A stretch of DNA of 64,000 nucleotides from Phytobacter diazotrophicus (GCA_004346725.1 SMDE01000017.1:1-64000), one strand, 5' to 3'. Shown: positions 48,751-62,469, counted from the first letter of the stretch. The notes: generated by a model not told the origin, from the letters alone. Numbers and translations: made by a program.

Positions 48751-49010
48751 CGTCGTCTCCTCATCATTGGTCATGAACAGCGTTATTCCTTTCGTTACGC
48801 TCTTAATATCCTGAACGTGATAATTATTGTAGTTAAGGATAGCGGCCATGATTCTTTATTCGGAATTTTTAACCATCGGAAAGCAAATTACCGGAATAGA
48901 TATGCGGAGCAAAACCGAGCGAGATCAGAGGGATAAAAAAGAGGTTAAAGCTTTGTCAGTAAAAGCAAGCAACCGTGACAGCAGGCATGCCGCCACGGCT
49001 CAGAAGGGTA
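48751..49010. other. Gap between yjbJ and lexA where dinF is expected
   Basis: In E. coli the lexA-dinF operon continues here. No trace of a MATE-family transporter frame is visible in these 260 bp on either strand. On the minus strand, after the lexA stop, CCGTG...CACGG followed by GGTTGCTTGCTTTT may be a weak terminator. A 62-codon frame on the plus strand is not convincing. Confidence 0.6.
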
Positions 49011-49625
49011 TTACAGCCATTCACCATTGCGGATAACGCCAACCGCCAGACCTTCAATAGTGAAGTTGTGATCGCGCAGGTCGACCACAATAGGGGAAAA
49101 CTCACTGTTTTCAGGCAATAGCTGCACGGTATTGCCCTGCTTTTTCAGCCGCTTGACCGTCACTTCATCGTCAATGCGCGCTACAACAACCTGTCCGTTG
49201 CGAACATCCTGGGTTTTATGCACCGCCAGCAGATCGCCATCCATGATGCCGATATCTTTCATCGACATACCGCTTACGCGCAGCAGAAAATCAGCGTTAG
49301 GCTTGAAGAGAGAAGGATCGACCTGATAGTGCCCTTCAATATGCTGTTGCGCCAGCAAAGGTTCGCCAGCAGCGACGCGCCCGATAAGTGGCAGCCCAAT
49401 ATCCTCTTCTTCTTCAAGCAACAGACGAATACCGCGAGACGCGCCGGATACAATCTCGATAACACCCTTACGCGCAAGCGCTTTCAAGTGTTCCTCTGCC
49501 GCGTTTGGGGAACGGAACCCCAACTGTTGCGCGATCTCCGCACGCGTCGGCGGCATACCTGTCTGGTTGATTCGATCGCGAATAAGATCGAACACCTCTT
49601 GCTGCCTGGCCGTTAAAGCTTTCAT
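49011..49625 (-). CDS. lexA: SOS repressor LexA
   Basis: The 204-residue repressor represses SOS genes and cleaves itself when RecA is active. The DNA-binding domain reads [15 protein letters not shown]...[25 protein letters not shown]. The cleavage site is Ala86-Gly87 in RVAAGEPL, with catalytic Ser121 (SGMSMKD) and Lys158 (VTVKRL). Two extra residues relative to E. coli (202) lie in the linker, which has the acidic run EEEED. Two LexA boxes overlap its promoter. Confidence 0.97.
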   Translation of the reverse strand: MKALTARQQEVFDLIRDRINQTGMPPTRAEIAQQLGFRSPNAAEEHLKALARKGVIEIVSGASRGIRLLLEEEEDIGLPLIGRVAAGEPLLAQQHIEGHYQVDPSLFKPNADFLLRVSGMSMKDIGIMDGDLLAVHKTQDVRNGQVVVARIDDEVTVKRLKKQGNTVQLLPENSEFSPIVVDLRDHNFTIEGLAVGVIRNGEWL

Positions 49626-49633
49626 TCCGCCCC

Positions 49634-49670
49634 CTGGGTGTATATACAGTTATGCTGTGAGTATATACAG
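49634..49670. promoter_or_regulatory. Two LexA boxes upstream of lexA
   Basis: CTGGGTGTATATACAG (49634-49649) and CTGTGAGTATATACAG (49655-49670) both fit CTG-N10-CAG. Their centres are 21 bp apart, two helical turns, as in the E. coli lexA autoregulatory region. Confidence 0.93.
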
Positions 49671-49733
49671 TTAAAGGCGATTTTGAAACCAAAATTAAGC
49701 AAAAAACGCGGACTTAACGCATTTCTGGAAGCG

Positions 49734-50102
49734 CTATCGAAAATAGCCCCACAGCAGAGAAACCCAGGTAAACAGTGCCAGGAGAATGGCCATCAATACC
49801 GCAGCAGACCCCATGTCTTTCGCACGCCCCGAGAGTTCGTGAAATTCAGACCCAATACGGTCAACCACGGCTTCAATCGCACTATTAAGGATTTCCACAA
49901 TCATCACCAGTACGACAGAGCCAATCAGCAGAACGCGCGTAATCGCATCTACATCCAGAAAAGCCGCAATGATGATGGCAATAACGACCGCAACACCTTC
50001 CTGACGAAAAGCAGCTTCGTTAATCCACGCTGCGCGCACCCCTTTCCATGAATAGCCTGCCGCTTTAATGATGCGGGTAATTCCAGTGGTATTGTTGGCC
50101 AT
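49734..50102 (-). CDS. dgkA: Diacylglycerol kinase DgkA
   Basis: The 122-residue inner-membrane trimer phosphorylates diacylglycerol released by osmoregulated glucan synthesis. It has three membrane helices and the conserved stretch VEILNSAIEAVVDRIGSEFHELSGRAKDMGSAAV. The start at 50102 (MANNTTG) matches E. coli. It is divergent from plsB, the next step in lipid metabolism. Confidence 0.96.
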   Translation of the reverse strand: MANNTTGITRIIKAAGYSWKGVRAAWINEAAFRQEGVAVVIAIIIAAFLDVDAITRVLLIGSVVLVMIVEILNSAIEAVVDRIGSEFHELSGRAKDMGSAAVLMAILLALFTWVSLLWGYFR

Positions 50103-50232
50103 CAAAAACAACCTTTTTATGTAATGAACGTCAATGTCTATGTAAGCTTATAGAGGTAGAAAAGAAATTCTGCGGACTTTCTGATATTCTTGCCGCGCAA
50201 TGGCATTATTAACCAGAGGCTTTACATCGTTT

Positions 50233-52653
50233 ATGTCCGGCTGGCCACGAATTTACTACAAATTACTTAATTTACCATTAAGCGTGCTGGTAAAAAGCAA
50301 GTCTATCCCGGCGGAACCCGCCCAGGAATTAGGGCTCGATACGTCGCGCCCTATTATGTACGTTTTGCCTTATAACTCGAAGGCAGATTTGCTGACCTTG
50401 CGCGCTCAGTGTCTGGCACACGATTTGCCCGACCCCCTCGAACCGCTTGAAATCGACGGAGCAGAGCTGCCGCGTTATATCTTTATTCACGGCGGGCCGC
50501 GTGTCTTTACCTGGTACACGCCGAAAGAAGAGTCGATCAAGCTATTCCATGACTATCTCGATCTGCACCGCAGCCATCCCGATTTGGATGTTCAGATGGT
50601 GCCTGTGTCGATGATGTTTGGTCGTTCTCCAGGTCGCGAAAAGGGCGAGGTCAACCCGCCGCTGCGTATGCTAAACGGTATCCAGAAATTTTTCGCGATC
50701 TCGTGGCTTGGCCGCGACAGCTTTGTGCGTTTCTCCCCGCCGGTTTCGCTGCGTCGTATGGCAACCGAGCACGGCACGGACAAAACCATTGCGCAAAAAC
50801 TGGCGCGCGTAGCGCGTATGCACTTTGCCCGTCAGCGCCTGGCCGCCGTGGGGCCGCGTTTACCTGCCCGTCAGGACCTGTTTAATAAGCTGCTCTCCTC
50901 CAAAGCCATCGCTCGCGCCGTAGAAGACGAAGCGCGCAGCAAAAAAATCTCCCATGATAAAGCGCAGCAAAACGCAATTGCGCTGATGGAAGAGATTGCG
51001 GCGAACTTCTCCTACGAGATGATCCGTCTGTCAGACCGTATCCTCGGCTTTACCTGGAACCGTCTGTATCAGGGCATTAATGTGCATAACGCGGAGCGTG
51101 TTCGTCAGCTCGCCCATGATGGCCATGAAATTGTCTATGTGCCCTGCCATCGCAGCCATATGGACTATTTGCTGCTCTCCTACGTGCTCTATCACCAGGG
51201 GCTGGTACCGCCGCATATTGCAGCCGGGATCAACCTGAACTTCTGGCCGGCGGGCCCCATTTTCCGTCGTCTGGGCGCATTCTTTATTCGCCGTACCTTT
51301 AAGGGTAATAAGCTCTATTCCACCGTTTTCCGCGAGTATCTGGGTGAACTGTTTAACCGTGGCTACTCAGTGGAATACTTTGTTGAAGGCGGGCGCTCCC
51401 GTACGGGCCGTCTGTTGGATCCGAAGACCGGCACGCTTTCTATGACGATTCAGGCCATGCTGCGTGGAGGTACCCGTCCGATCACGCTGGTGCCAATCTA
51501 CATTGGTTATGAGCATGTCATGGAAGTGGGGACTTACGCCAAAGAGCTGCGTGGCGCGACGAAAGAGAAAGAAGGTTTTGCCCAGATGATACGCGGTTTA
51601 AGTAAGCTGCGTAATCTCGGTCAGGGTTATGTGAACTTCGGCGAGCCTATCCCGCTGATGAACTACCTGAACCACCGGGTGCCGGAATGGCGCGAGTCTA
51701 TCGATCCTATCGAAGCGGTGCGTCCTGCCTGGCTGACGCCGACGGTGAACGCTATTGCTGCCGATTTGATGGTACGCATTAACAATGCCGGCGCGGCAAA
51801 CGCCATGAACCTCTGCTGTACCGCGCTTCTGGCCTCTCGCCAGCGTTCTCTGACCCGTGAACAGCTCACCGAACAGTTGAATTGCTACCTCAACCTGATG
51901 CGTAATGTGCCCTATGCCGCCGACACAACGGTACCCACCGTAAGTGCGGACGCGCTTATTGAGCATGCGTTGCAGATGAATAAGTTCGAAGTAGAGAAAG
52001 ACACGATTGGCGATATCATCATTCTGCCGCGCGAGCAGGCGGTTCTGATGACGTACTACCGCAACAACATTGCGCATATGCTGATGTTGCCCTCGCTGAT
52101 GGCGGCCATTATTACCCAGCATCGTCATATCTCTCAGGACGAGATGCTGCGCCATGTTGAGCTGCTTTACCCGATGCTGAAAGCCGAGCTTTTCTTACGT
52201 TGGGAAAAAGAAGAGCTGGCAGGCGTGCTGGAAAGTCTTGCTCAGGAATTGCTGCGCCAGGGGCTGATCACCATGAAAGATGGCCAGCTTTATATCAACC
52301 CGGCACATTCCCGAACTCTGCAACTGCTGGCGGCGGGTGCGCGCGAAACGCTGCAACGCTATGCCATCACCTTCTGGCTGCTGAGCGCCAATCCGGCAAT
52401 GAACCGCAGTACGCTGGAGAAAGAGAGCCGCACGCTGGCACAGCGTCTGTCTGTTCTGCACGGCATCAATGCGCCGGAATTCTTCGATAAGGCGGTATTC
52501 AGTACCCTGGTGCTGACGCTGCGTGACGAAGGGTATATCAGCGATACCGGAGATGCCGAGCCTGAGCAGACGCTGGCGGTGTATCAGCTATTAGCCGAGC
52601 TGATTACCTCTGATGTGCGCTTGACGATTGAGAGCGCAACCCAGGCTGAGTGA
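50233..52653 (+). CDS. plsB: Glycerol-3-phosphate O-acyltransferase
   Basis: The 806-residue inner-membrane-associated enzyme acylates sn-glycerol-3-phosphate at position 1, the first step of phospholipid synthesis. The HX4D motif is HRSHMD near residue 306, followed by [24 protein letters not shown] and [13 protein letters not shown]. The start at 50233 ([12 protein letters not shown]) matches E. coli; the frame is open to 50200, but no good ribosome site favours that. It diverges from dgkA. Confidence 0.95.
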   Translation: MSGWPRIYYKLLNLPLSVLVKSKSIPAEPAQELGLDTSRPIMYVLPYNSKADLLTLRAQCLAHDLPDPLEPLEIDGAELPRYIFIHGGPRVFTWYTPKEESIKLFHDYLDLHRSHPDLDVQMVPVSMMFGRSPGREKGEVNPPLRMLNGIQKFFAISWLGRDSFVRFSPPVSLRRMATEHGTDKTIAQKLARVARMHFARQRLAAVGPRLPARQDLFNKLLSSKAIARAVEDEARSKKISHDKAQQNAIALMEEIAANFSYEMIRLSDRILGFTWNRLYQGINVHNAERVRQLAHDGHEIVYVPCHRSHMDYLLLSYVLYHQGLVPPHIAAGINLNFWPAGPIFRRLGAFFIRRTFKGNKLYSTVFREYLGELFNRGYSVEYFVEGGRSRTGRLLDPKTGTLSMTIQAMLRGGTRPITLVPIYIGYEHVMEVGTYAKELRGATKEKEGFAQMIRGLSKLRNLGQGYVNFGEPIPLMNYLNHRVPEWRESIDPIEAVRPAWLTPTVNAIAADLMVRINNAGAANAMNLCCTALLASRQRSLTREQLTEQLNCYLNLMRNVPYAADTTVPTVSADALIEHALQMNKFEVEKDTIGDIIILPREQAVLMTYYRNNIAHMLMLPSLMAAIITQHRHISQDEMLRHVELLYPMLKAELFLRWEKEELAGVLESLAQELLRQGLITMKDGQLYINPAHSRTLQLLAAGARETLQRYAITFWLLSANPAMNRSTLEKESRTLAQRLSVLHGINAPEFFDKAVFSTLVLTLRDEGYISDTGDAEPEQTLAVYQLLAELITSDVRLTIESATQAE

Positions 52654-52662
52654 ATAAAGGGC

Positions 52663-52760
52663 CGCATCGGGGAGTAATGTCCCCGATGCGCTTCGCTTAT
52701 CGGGGCTACTCTGAGCCTGGCGCTTGAGGTGGCCCGGATAAGGCAACGCCGCATCCGGGA
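52663..52760. repeat. REP-type (BIME-like) repeats between plsB and ubiA
   Basis: CGCATCGGGG-AGTAATGT-CCCCGATGCG (52663-52690) is a 10-bp perfect hairpin just after plsB. A REP unit with GGCCCGGATAAGG...CGCCGCATCCGGG follows to 52760. Both lie between convergent genes. Confidence 0.8.
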
Positions 52761-52769
52761 AGAGGTGAA

Positions 52770-53639
52770 TTACGCCAGATAACTTGCCGCGAGACCGATA
52801 AACAGTACCAGCCCCACATAGTTATTATTCATAAACGCCTTAAAACAGGCGTCGCGATCGCGATTCACAATCAGCTTCTGCTGATAAACAAACAGCGCAC
52901 CCGCAATAATAACCGCCCCGTAGAATTGCCAGCCTAAGCCATTGAGCGCACCGATCGCCACCATCAGCGCCAGCACCGCCACCTGCAATATGCCGATGAT
53001 TAACTTATCGTGGCGTCCAAAGAGAATAGCGGTCGACTTGATACCGATTTTCAGATCATCGTCGCGATCCACCATGGCGTACTGCGTATCGTAGGCCACT
53101 GCCCACAAGATATTGGCAAGAAACATAACCCAGCAACTCAGCGGCACCGACTCACTCACCGCGGCAAACGCCATCGGAATCGACCAGCCAAACGCCGCCC
53201 CCAGCACCACCTGCGGCAAATGGGTATAACGCTTCATAAACGGATAAACCCAGGCAAGCAGAAGCGCCGCAACGGAGAGCAGAATGGTCATCGTGTTAAG
53301 CGTCAACACCAGTGCAAACGCCAGCACCACCAATACCACAAACAGTACGCGCGCTTCGTTTTCCGTGACCGCCCCGCTGGGCAGCGGACGATTAGCCGTA
53401 CGTTTCACATGCCCGTCAAATTTACGATCTGCATAGTCATTTACCACACAGCCTGCCGCACGCATCAACCAGACCCCCGCCACAAACACCAGCAGGATCC
53501 ACAGGGGAGGAACGCCCGGCGTTGCAACCCACAGTGCCCACAGCGTTGGCCAGAGCAGCAGCAACGCACCAATGGGCTTGTCCGTGCGCATGAGTCGATG
53601 AAAGGCCAGCAGCTTATTCTGCGAGAGACTCCACTCCAT
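52770..53639 (-). CDS. ubiA: 4-hydroxybenzoate octaprenyltransferase
   Basis: The 289-residue inner-membrane enzyme adds the octaprenyl chain to 4-hydroxybenzoate in ubiquinone synthesis. It has about eight to nine membrane segments and both Asp-rich motifs, [19 protein letters not shown] near residue 67 and [19 protein letters not shown] near 183. It follows ubiC by 11 bp, so the two form the ubiCA operon as in E. coli. Confidence 0.96.
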   Translation of the reverse strand: MEWSLSQNKLLAFHRLMRTDKPIGALLLLWPTLWALWVATPGVPPLWILLVFVAGVWLMRAAGCVVNDYADRKFDGHVKRTANRPLPSGAVTENEARVLFVVLVVLAFALVLTLNTMTILLSVAALLLAWVYPFMKRYTHLPQVVLGAAFGWSIPMAFAAVSESVPLSCWVMFLANILWAVAYDTQYAMVDRDDDLKIGIKSTAILFGRHDKLIIGILQVAVLALMVAIGALNGLGWQFYGAVIIAGALFVYQQKLIVNRDRDACFKAFMNNNYVGLVLFIGLAASYLA

Positions 53640-53650
53640 TTTTTTTCCTC

Positions 53651-54148
53651 TTAGTACAGCGGTGACGCAGGCAAAAACAGTTCAGTCAGCAGGAGAGGTT
53701 TTCCACCCAGGCGCAAGCGGGAGCGTCTTCCCCACAGCGTGTCATAGCGACCAACCTCAATAAAATCTCGTGTCAGCGTAGATGATGTAAAGAGATAACG
53801 CCCAAGCGGCGTAGTACCCAGCTTCTGCAGCGCAAGTTCCGGCCCGGTCAGCGTAGACTCCGGCACCACGGTTCGCCCGGCAAGCCAGGGTTCGCCGTCA
53901 GCGCACAGCAGGATCTCCCGCAGCCAGTACCGCGTATCGTCAGGCAGCAAATGGCGCTCGCCATCAAGCATATCGGACGTCACAAACCCTTCCTGGATAA
54001 GCGTCACAGACACCTGTTTACCCTGTTGCTCAAAACGTTTCGTCATGGAATCTTCCAGCAACAGCCAGTCCAGTTGCTGCGGGTCGAGCGCGGGAAGTGC
54101 GTCAAAATAGCGTAGCGCACGCAGTTGCGTAAGCGCGGGGTGTGACAT
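53651..54148 (-). CDS. ubiC: Chorismate pyruvate-lyase
   Basis: The 165-residue cytoplasmic enzyme converts chorismate to 4-hydroxybenzoate and pyruvate, the first step of ubiquinone synthesis. Visible family features are the [16 protein letters not shown] region, [26 protein letters not shown], and [20 protein letters not shown] with the active-site Glu. It is the first gene of the ubiC-ubiA operon. Confidence 0.95.
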   Translation of the reverse strand: MSHPALTQLRALRYFDALPALDPQQLDWLLLEDSMTKRFEQQGKQVSVTLIQEGFVTSDMLDGERHLLPDDTRYWLREILLCADGEPWLAGRTVVPESTLTGPELALQKLGTTPLGRYLFTSSTLTRDFIEVGRYDTLWGRRSRLRLGGKPLLLTELFLPASPLY

Positions 54149-54264
54149 GCCTTACTCTCCAATACATAACGTAACATTATTGTATCGCAGAACAGGCTGC
54201 CTCGTGCGGGGAACTTCATTCAGTTTTCATAAGCGCAACAGATATGCAACAGCGTCGTTGCGCC

Positions 54265-54293
54265 AGAAAAAAGGGTGCGTCAGGCGACGCACC
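54265..54293 (-). terminator. Terminator of the malK-lamB-malM operon
   Basis: On the minus strand GGTGCGTC-GCCT-GACGCACC is a perfect 8-bp stem followed by CTTTTTTCTGG, 35 bp past the malM stop. Confidence 0.88.
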
Positions 54294-54327
54294 AGTTGTT
54301 GCAAACATCAGCATTGCGGGGAGACGG

Positions 54328-55293
54328 TTACCCCTTGCCTTTTACACTGCTGATAAAGGTTTTCCGGGCGGATGTAGACCCGAGACGCTCAGCTTCATTC
54401 AGTAATTTCAGGGCCTTATCGATATCACCTTTTGCGGCGGCCTGTTTAATGGCCTGGTTGAAATAGCTTTCAGTGTCATTCAGCATCGGCTCACTTTTCG
54501 CGGTAGGCGCAGGCGCAGAGGTCGGCGCGGTAGCCACCGCAGCAGGTGCGGCCGCTGGTGCGCTATAAGCGGTGGCAGGCGCGGCGGTGTTGCCCACCGT
54601 CACCGGCCCTGGTCCGGATGAACCAAACAATGGGCCAACCAGCACGCTGGAACCGCTGTTGGTTTTCACTTTCAGTTTCACCACGCCCTCAGTAACGTGA
54701 CGGGCTATCGGATCGGGGATATCCGGTACCGCGTTACCCGTTCCTTTGGCGTAGGATTTGGCCGGGTCCATCAGTTTGGTGGTCTGGCGCAGATCGTTTT
54801 CGGTTGTGAAGACCAGCAGATAGATTTTTTGCTGGCCCAGCGCAGGCGTCAGGCGCATCACCCCTTCCAGCCTGTCGGCACTCATCACTCCCGGCTCCTG
54901 ATAGGTAAAGAAGCTGCTGGGGAAGTACGCGGCAGGTGACATGTTCTGGTCAAGAACCAACACATTGGGCGCAAAAACGCTGGTTTGTTTATTCACTTCA
55001 CTACTGAGCGTGAGCGTCAGTTCACCGATGTTCGCCGGGACACTGTATGCGGCCACCGGGCCACTGATACCCGCCACATTCAGGCGCTGGCCCATGGTGG
55101 CCAGTTCGGTCGTTTGTGTTTTGCTTTGATCGACAGGCGTCCAGCTCAGTTGCTGGAGTGCGGAAGCCGGAATGGCCGGCGCCGCCGTGGTATTTTGCGG
55201 GACGATGTTAACATCTGCGAAGCTAACCCCAGGCGCTGCGGCGAGTAAACCCGCAGTCAGGCACAGGGCGACGAAACTTTTTTTCATTTTCAT
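54328..55293 (-). CDS. malM: Periplasmic maltose regulon protein MalM
   Basis: The 321-residue protein has a signal peptide (cleavage after SFA near residue 26), an Ala/Pro/Thr-rich linker near 228-270, and the C-terminal module DTESYFNQAIKQAAAKGDIDKALKLLNEAERLGS. It matches E. coli MalM (306 residues), with the extra length in the Ala/Pro linker. Its role in maltose use is unresolved. The start at 55293 (MKMKKS) follows GAAGGTGAT. It is the last gene of malK-lamB-malM. Confidence 0.93.
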   Translation of the reverse strand: MKMKKSFVALCLTAGLLAAAPGVSFADVNIVPQNTTAAPAIPASALQQLSWTPVDQSKTQTTELATMGQRLNVAGISGPVAAYSVPANIGELTLTLSSEVNKQTSVFAPNVLVLDQNMSPAAYFPSSFFTYQEPGVMSADRLEGVMRLTPALGQQKIYLLVFTTENDLRQTTKLMDPAKSYAKGTGNAVPDIPDPIARHVTEGVVKLKVKTNSGSSVLVGPLFGSSGPGPVTVGNTAAPATAYSAPAAAPAAVATAPTSAPAPTAKSEPMLNDTESYFNQAIKQAAAKGDIDKALKLLNEAERLGSTSARKTFISSVKGKG

Positions 55294-55356
55294 TGTTATC
55301 ACCTTCTTTACGAGAGACAACTAACGCCCGGCAATAGCGCACTGTCTCGAAGAATT

Positions 55357-55374
55357 GAGGGGCTTGCGCCCCTC
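55357..55374 (-). terminator. Hairpin between lamB and malM
   Basis: GAGGGGC-TTGC-GCCCCTC is a perfect 7-bp stem in the 108-bp lamB-malM gap. It lacks a T run and may protect the lamB mRNA end or partly attenuate malM. Confidence 0.55.
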
Positions 55375-55401
55375 TTGTTTCGGTACGTCAGGTGGCGAGG
55401 A

Positions 55402-56739
<1,338 letters not shown>

Positions 56740-56821
56740 TTAAACACCTCACCTCTCGGGCTGCCTCTTCGTTGGCTGCAACCGCGAACGGTTTGGCGTT
56801 TTGCTTTTTTAATGGGAGACC

Positions 56822-57931
56822 TTAAACGCCCGGCTCTTTATGCAACCGACGACAGGCCGTACCATCCTCGCGGAACAGATGGCAGCGCTCTGGCGGCAAG
56901 CCGATAGCGAATGTGGCCCCCTCTTCTACCAACACCACGTCATTCTGGCGGTAGACCAGGTTTTGACGGATGGCGGGGATCTGGATGTGAATTTGCGTTT
57001 CGTGGCCTAGCTGTTCGACGACCTGAACTTCGCCTTCCAGGGTGACATCAGCGATGTCGCTTGGCAGCAGGTGTTCAGGGCGAATACCGAGTGACATATT
57101 GCTGCCGACCTGCACATTGGCGCTGTCGACAGGCAGCCAGACCCGCTGGCGGTTAGGCAGCTCGACCTGGACTTGTTCAATGGCGGTGGCCGTTACCTTC
57201 ACCGGCAGGAAATTCATTTTTGGCGAACCAATAAACCCGGCGACAAAGCGGTCTGACGGATAGTGGTAAAGCTCAAGCGGTTTACCCACCTGCGCGACGC
57301 GACCGGCGTCCAGCACCACGATTTTGTCAGCGAGCGTCATCGCTTCTACCTGATCGTGGGTGACGTAAATCATCGTGCGGCCGAGGCGCTTATGCAGACG
57401 CGAAATCTCAATACGCATCTGCACACGCAGCGCGGCATCGAGGTTGGAAAGCGGTTCATCCAGCAGGAAAACGCGCGGTTCTGCCACCAGCGTACGACCA
57501 ATTGCCACGCGCTGACGCTGACCGCCAGACAAGGCTTTCGGTTTACGCTCCAGCAAATGCGCCAGTTGCAGGACTTCTGCGACCTGGGTGACCCGCTGGT
57601 TGATGACCTCTTTTTTCGCCCCGGCCAGCTTTAAGCCGAATGACATGTTCTCCGCCACAGAAAGGTGCGGATAAAGTGCATAAGACTGAAACACCATGCC
57701 CACGCCGCGCTCGGCGGGTGGGATATCGTTCATACGAGCATCGCCAATAAACAAATCGCCGCTGGTAATGGTTTCCAGACCCGCAATCATGCGCAGCAGC
57801 GTCGACTTCCCACAGCCTGACGGACCGACAAACACCACGAATTCTCCTTCGTGGATGTCGAGATTGATGTCTTTTGACACCACCACATCGCCCCAGGCTT
57901 TCGTTACATTCCGCAGCTGTACGCTCGCCAT
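56822..57931 (-). CDS. malK: Maltose/maltodextrin ABC transporter ATPase MalK
   Basis: The 369-residue ATPase powers the MalFGK2 importer. It has Walker [10 protein letters not shown] (about residue 36), signature LSGGQRQR (about 134), Walker [13 protein letters not shown] (about 153) and the switch His in YVTHDQ. The C-terminal regulatory domain, in which E. coli MalK binds MalT and unphosphorylated EIIA-Glc, follows from about 235. It diverges from malE across the MalT/CRP region and heads malK-lamB-malM. Confidence 0.97.
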   Translation of the reverse strand: MASVQLRNVTKAWGDVVVSKDINLDIHEGEFVVFVGPSGCGKSTLLRMIAGLETITSGDLFIGDARMNDIPPAERGVGMVFQSYALYPHLSVAENMSFGLKLAGAKKEVINQRVTQVAEVLQLAHLLERKPKALSGGQRQRVAIGRTLVAEPRVFLLDEPLSNLDAALRVQMRIEISRLHKRLGRTMIYVTHDQVEAMTLADKIVVLDAGRVAQVGKPLELYHYPSDRFVAGFIGSPKMNFLPVKVTATAIEQVQVELPNRQRVWLPVDSANVQVGSNMSLGIRPEHLLPSDIADVTLEGEVQVVEQLGHETQIHIQIPAIRQNLVYRQNDVVLVEEGATFAIGLPPERCHLFREDGTACRRLHKEPGV

Positions 57932-59491
<1,560 letters not shown>

Positions 59492-59540
59492 GACTGTAGT
59501 CCCTTATTTCTCAGGAAGTAAGGATTGTTAAATACGTTGT

Positions 59541-59665
59541 TTACACGAAATCATTCGTGTTGCATCGAGGCGGCAAGGATGCAAATCCCCAGGAGCTTAC
59601 AAAAGTAAGTGACTGGGGTGCGCATCCGCAGCCAACAAAGAGGCAACGCGAAGGATGAAGTGTAA
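59541..59665. repeat. ERIC element between malE and malF
   Basis: The 125-bp element begins TTACACGAAATCATTCGTGT and ends in its imperfect inverted copy, GCAACGCGAAGGATGAAGTG then TAA. The core AATCCCCAGGAGCTTACA...AGTAAGTGACTGGGGTG is the ERIC consensus. E. coli K-12 has REP sequences in this gap. As a transcribed hairpin it may protect malE mRNA and reduce malFG expression. Confidence 0.9.
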
Positions 59666-59680
59666 AGAGGAAACTCCCCC

Positions 59681-61225
59681 ATGGATGTCATTAAAAAGAA
59701 GCACTGGTGGCAAAGTGACGCGCTGAAATGGTCAGTGATAGGTCTGCTGGGCTTACTGGTGGGGTACCTTGTAGTTTTAATGTATGCACAAGGGGAATAT
59801 CTTTTCGCCATCACGACGCTGATTTTAAGCTCGGCTGGCCTGTACATTTTTGCGAACCGTAAAACCTACGCCTGGCGCTATGTCTATCCAGGCCTTGCCG
59901 GGATGGGGCTGTTTGTCCTGTTTCCCTTGATTTGTACCATCGCCATTGCGTTCACGAACTACAGCAGCACCCACCAGCTCACGCAAGAACGCGCGCAGCA
60001 GGTGCTGATGGACCGCTCTTATCAGGCGGGCAAAACCTATAACTTTGCGCTTTTCCCGGCTGAGGGAAGCTGGCGACTGGCGCTGACCGACGGTGAAAGC
60101 GGCAAAAACTATCTTTCGGACGCCTTTAAACTCGGTGGCGAGCAAAAAATCGTCTTAAAAGAGACGGATACCCTGCCTGCGGGCGAACGTGGCACCCTGC
60201 GTGACGTCACGCAAAACCGCACCGCGCTTAACCAGCTTACCGCCGTATTGCCAGATAACAGCAATGTTGTGATGAGCTCACTGCGTCAGTTCTCTGGTAC
60301 CACGCCGCTGTATAGCATGGCGGAAGATGGCACGCTCACCAACAAGCAGAGCGGTGTGAAATACCGTCCTAATAACACTCTCGGTTTCTATCAGGCTATT
60401 AACGCTGATAACAGTTGGGGCGATGAAAAGCTCAGCCCAGGCTACACCGTGACCATTGGCTGGGATAACTTCATGCGCGTCTTTACCGATGAAGGTATCC
60501 AGAAACCGTTTATTGAGATTTTCGTCTGGACGGTGGTCTTCTCGCTGTTAACCGTCGTGTTGACCGTCGCCGTCGGCATGGTACTGGCCTGTCTGGTGCA
60601 GTGGGAATCGCTGAAAGGCAAGGCCATCTACCGCGTCCTGCTGATTCTGCCTTACGCCGTGCCGTCCTTTATTTCCATTCTGATCTTCAAGGGGCTGTTT
60701 AACCAGAGCTTCGGTGAGATCAACATGATGCTGAGTGCGCTGTTTGGTATCAAACCGGCGTGGTTTAGCGACCCGACCACAGCACGTTCGATGATCATCA
60801 TCGTCAATACCTGGCTCGGTTATCCGTACATGATGATTCTGTGCATGGGGCTGCTGAAAGCGATTCCGGACGATTTGTATGAAGCCTCGGCAATGGATGG
60901 CGCCGGGCCGTTCCAGAATTTCTTCCGCATCACCTTCCCGCTGCTGATCAAGCCGCTCACGCCGCTGATGATCGCCAGTTTCGCCTTTAACTTTAATAAC
61001 TTCGTGTTGATTCAGTTGTTGACCAACGGTGGTCCGGACCGTATCGGCACCACCACGCCTGCGGGCTATACCGACCTGCTGGTCAGCTACACCTACCGCA
61101 TTGCCTTTGAGGGTGGCGGTGGGCAAGATTTTGGCCTCGCGGCCGCTATCGCCACGCTGATTTTCTTGCTGGTTGGCGCGCTTGCCATCATCAACCTGAA
61201 AGCCACACGCATGAAATTTGATTAA
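59681..61225 (+). CDS. malF: Maltose ABC transporter permease MalF
   Basis: The 514-residue inner-membrane protein has eight predicted membrane segments, a large periplasmic P2 loop (about residues 95-275), and the EAA loop [22 protein letters not shown] that docks with MalK. It matches E. coli MalF (514 residues). The ribosome site is AGAGGAAA. Confidence 0.97.
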   Translation: MDVIKKKHWWQSDALKWSVIGLLGLLVGYLVVLMYAQGEYLFAITTLILSSAGLYIFANRKTYAWRYVYPGLAGMGLFVLFPLICTIAIAFTNYSSTHQLTQERAQQVLMDRSYQAGKTYNFALFPAEGSWRLALTDGESGKNYLSDAFKLGGEQKIVLKETDTLPAGERGTLRDVTQNRTALNQLTAVLPDNSNVVMSSLRQFSGTTPLYSMAEDGTLTNKQSGVKYRPNNTLGFYQAINADNSWGDEKLSPGYTVTIGWDNFMRVFTDEGIQKPFIEIFVWTVVFSLLTVVLTVAVGMVLACLVQWESLKGKAIYRVLLILPYAVPSFISILIFKGLFNQSFGEINMMLSALFGIKPAWFSDPTTARSMIIIVNTWLGYPYMMILCMGLLKAIPDDLYEASAMDGAGPFQNFFRITFPLLIKPLTPLMIASFAFNFNNFVLIQLLTNGGPDRIGTTTPAGYTDLLVSYTYRIAFEGGGGQDFGLAAAIATLIFLLVGALAIINLKATRMKFD

Positions 61226-61239
61226 GGAGGGCGATGATT

Positions 61240-62130
61240 ATGGCAATGGTCCAGGCGAAATCGCAAAAATTAAGGTTATTCGTTACCCATTTGTTATTGC
61301 TGGTATTTATCGCCGCAATTATGTTCCCGCTGCTGATGGTGATCACCATCTCTCTGCGTGAAGGCAACTTCGCCACCGGGAGCCTGATTCCGGAAAGCAT
61401 CTCGTGGGAACACTGGAAACTGGCGCTGGGCTTTAGCGTGGAGCACGCCGATGGCCGTGTGACGCCGCCCCCCTTCCCGGTGCTGCTGTGGTTGTGGAAC
61501 TCCATCAAGATCGCAGCGATTACCGCCATCGGTGTAGTGGCGCTCTCAACTACCTGTGCGTATGCCTTTGCCCGTATGCGCTTTCCTGGCAAAGCGACGC
61601 TGTTGAAAGGGATGCTGATTTTCCAGATGTTCCCGGCGGTGCTGTCGCTGGTGGCTCTGTATGCCTTGTTTGACCGTCTGGGCCAGTACATTCCGTTTAT
61701 CGGCCTGAACACGCACGGCGGGGTTATTTTCGCCTATATGGGCGGCATCGCCCTGCACGTCTGGACGATTAAAGGTTATTTCGAAACGATCGACAACTCG
61801 CTGGAGGAAGCGGCAGCGCTGGATGGCGCAACGCCGTGGCAGGCATTCCGTCTTGTGCTGTTGCCGTTGTCAGTACCGATTCTGGCGGTCGTGTTCATTC
61901 TGTCGTTTATCGCCGCGATCACCGAAGTGCCAGTAGCCTCGTTGCTACTGCGCGATGTCAACAGCTACACCCTGGCCGTTGGCATGCAGCAATACCTCAA
62001 CCCGCAAAACTATCTGTGGGGCGACTTTGCAGCCGCTGCGGTGCTGTCAGCAATCCCGATTACGGTTGTCTTCCTGCTTGCGCAGCGTTGGCTGGTTAAC
62101 GGCCTCACCGCAGGCGGTGTAAAAGGTTAA
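61240..62130 (+). CDS. malG: Maltose ABC transporter permease MalG
   Basis: The 296-residue inner-membrane protein has six membrane segments and the EAA loop [22 protein letters not shown]. The C terminus, [12 protein letters not shown], reaches the substrate path in E. coli. The start at 61240 ([10 protein letters not shown]) matches E. coli and lies 9 bases after AAGGAGG; an ATG at 61234 is in frame but too close. The operon ends with two ERIC elements and a terminator. Confidence 0.96.
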   Translation: MAMVQAKSQKLRLFVTHLLLLVFIAAIMFPLLMVITISLREGNFATGSLIPESISWEHWKLALGFSVEHADGRVTPPPFPVLLWLWNSIKIAAITAIGVVALSTTCAYAFARMRFPGKATLLKGMLIFQMFPAVLSLVALYALFDRLGQYIPFIGLNTHGGVIFAYMGGIALHVWTIKGYFETIDNSLEEAAALDGATPWQAFRLVLLPLSVPILAVVFILSFIAAITEVPVASLLLRDVNSYTLAVGMQQYLNPQNYLWGDFAAAAVLSAIPITVVFLLAQRWLVNGLTAGGVKG

Positions 62131-62137
62131 TTTTCAT

Positions 62138-62261
62138 CGTCATACTCTAAATAATTCGCGTGGCAGGAAGGCGGCAAATGAGAGAGTCACCGGTAGCTTA
62201 CTGGAGTAAGTGACCGGGGTGAACGAGTGTAGCCAACGCATCTGCAACGTGAAGTATGACG
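62138..62261. repeat. ERIC element 1 downstream of malG
   Basis: About 124 bp, running from CGTCATACTCTAAATAATTC to the inverted end CTGCAACGTGAAGTATGACG. The core is TAGCTTACTGGAGTAAGTGACCGGGGTGAACG. Confidence 0.85.
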
Positions 62262-62296
62262 AGTATATATGCCACTGTAGTCCTCATTGGAATATT

Positions 62297-62425
62297 GACC
62301 CGAACTCTAAATAATTCGGGTTGCAGGAAGGCGGCAAGAGAGAGCATCCCCGGAAACTTACCAAACGTAGGTGACGGGGGTAAACGAGGCCGCCACCCCC
62401 CCTGCAAACCGATATATGGCGAGTT
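62297..62425. repeat. ERIC element 2 downstream of malG
   Basis: Runs from GACCCGAACTCTAAATAATTCGGG through a core GAAACTTACCAAACGTAGGTGACGGGGGTAAACGAG to CCTGCAAACCGATATATGGC. Same orientation as element 1 and 35 bp from it; both keep the unusual CTCTAAATAATTCG left end. Confidence 0.8.
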
Positions 62426-62443
62426 AACTTGTGACTGTTGTTA

Positions 62444-62469
62444 GGCGCTCCCCGGAGCGCCATTTTTTT
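62444..62469 (+). terminator. Rho-independent terminator of malEFG
   Basis: GGCGCTCC-CC-GGAGCGCC is a perfect 8-bp stem followed by ATTTTTTTA. Its tail touches the stop codon of the convergent psiE. Confidence 0.9.

Noticed and set aside
48848-49036. 62-codon plus-strand frame in the yjbJ-lexA gap, considered as a dinF remnant
   Set aside because: It is on the opposite strand to dinF, is hydrophilic and shows no transporter segment. It also overlaps the 3' end of lexA.
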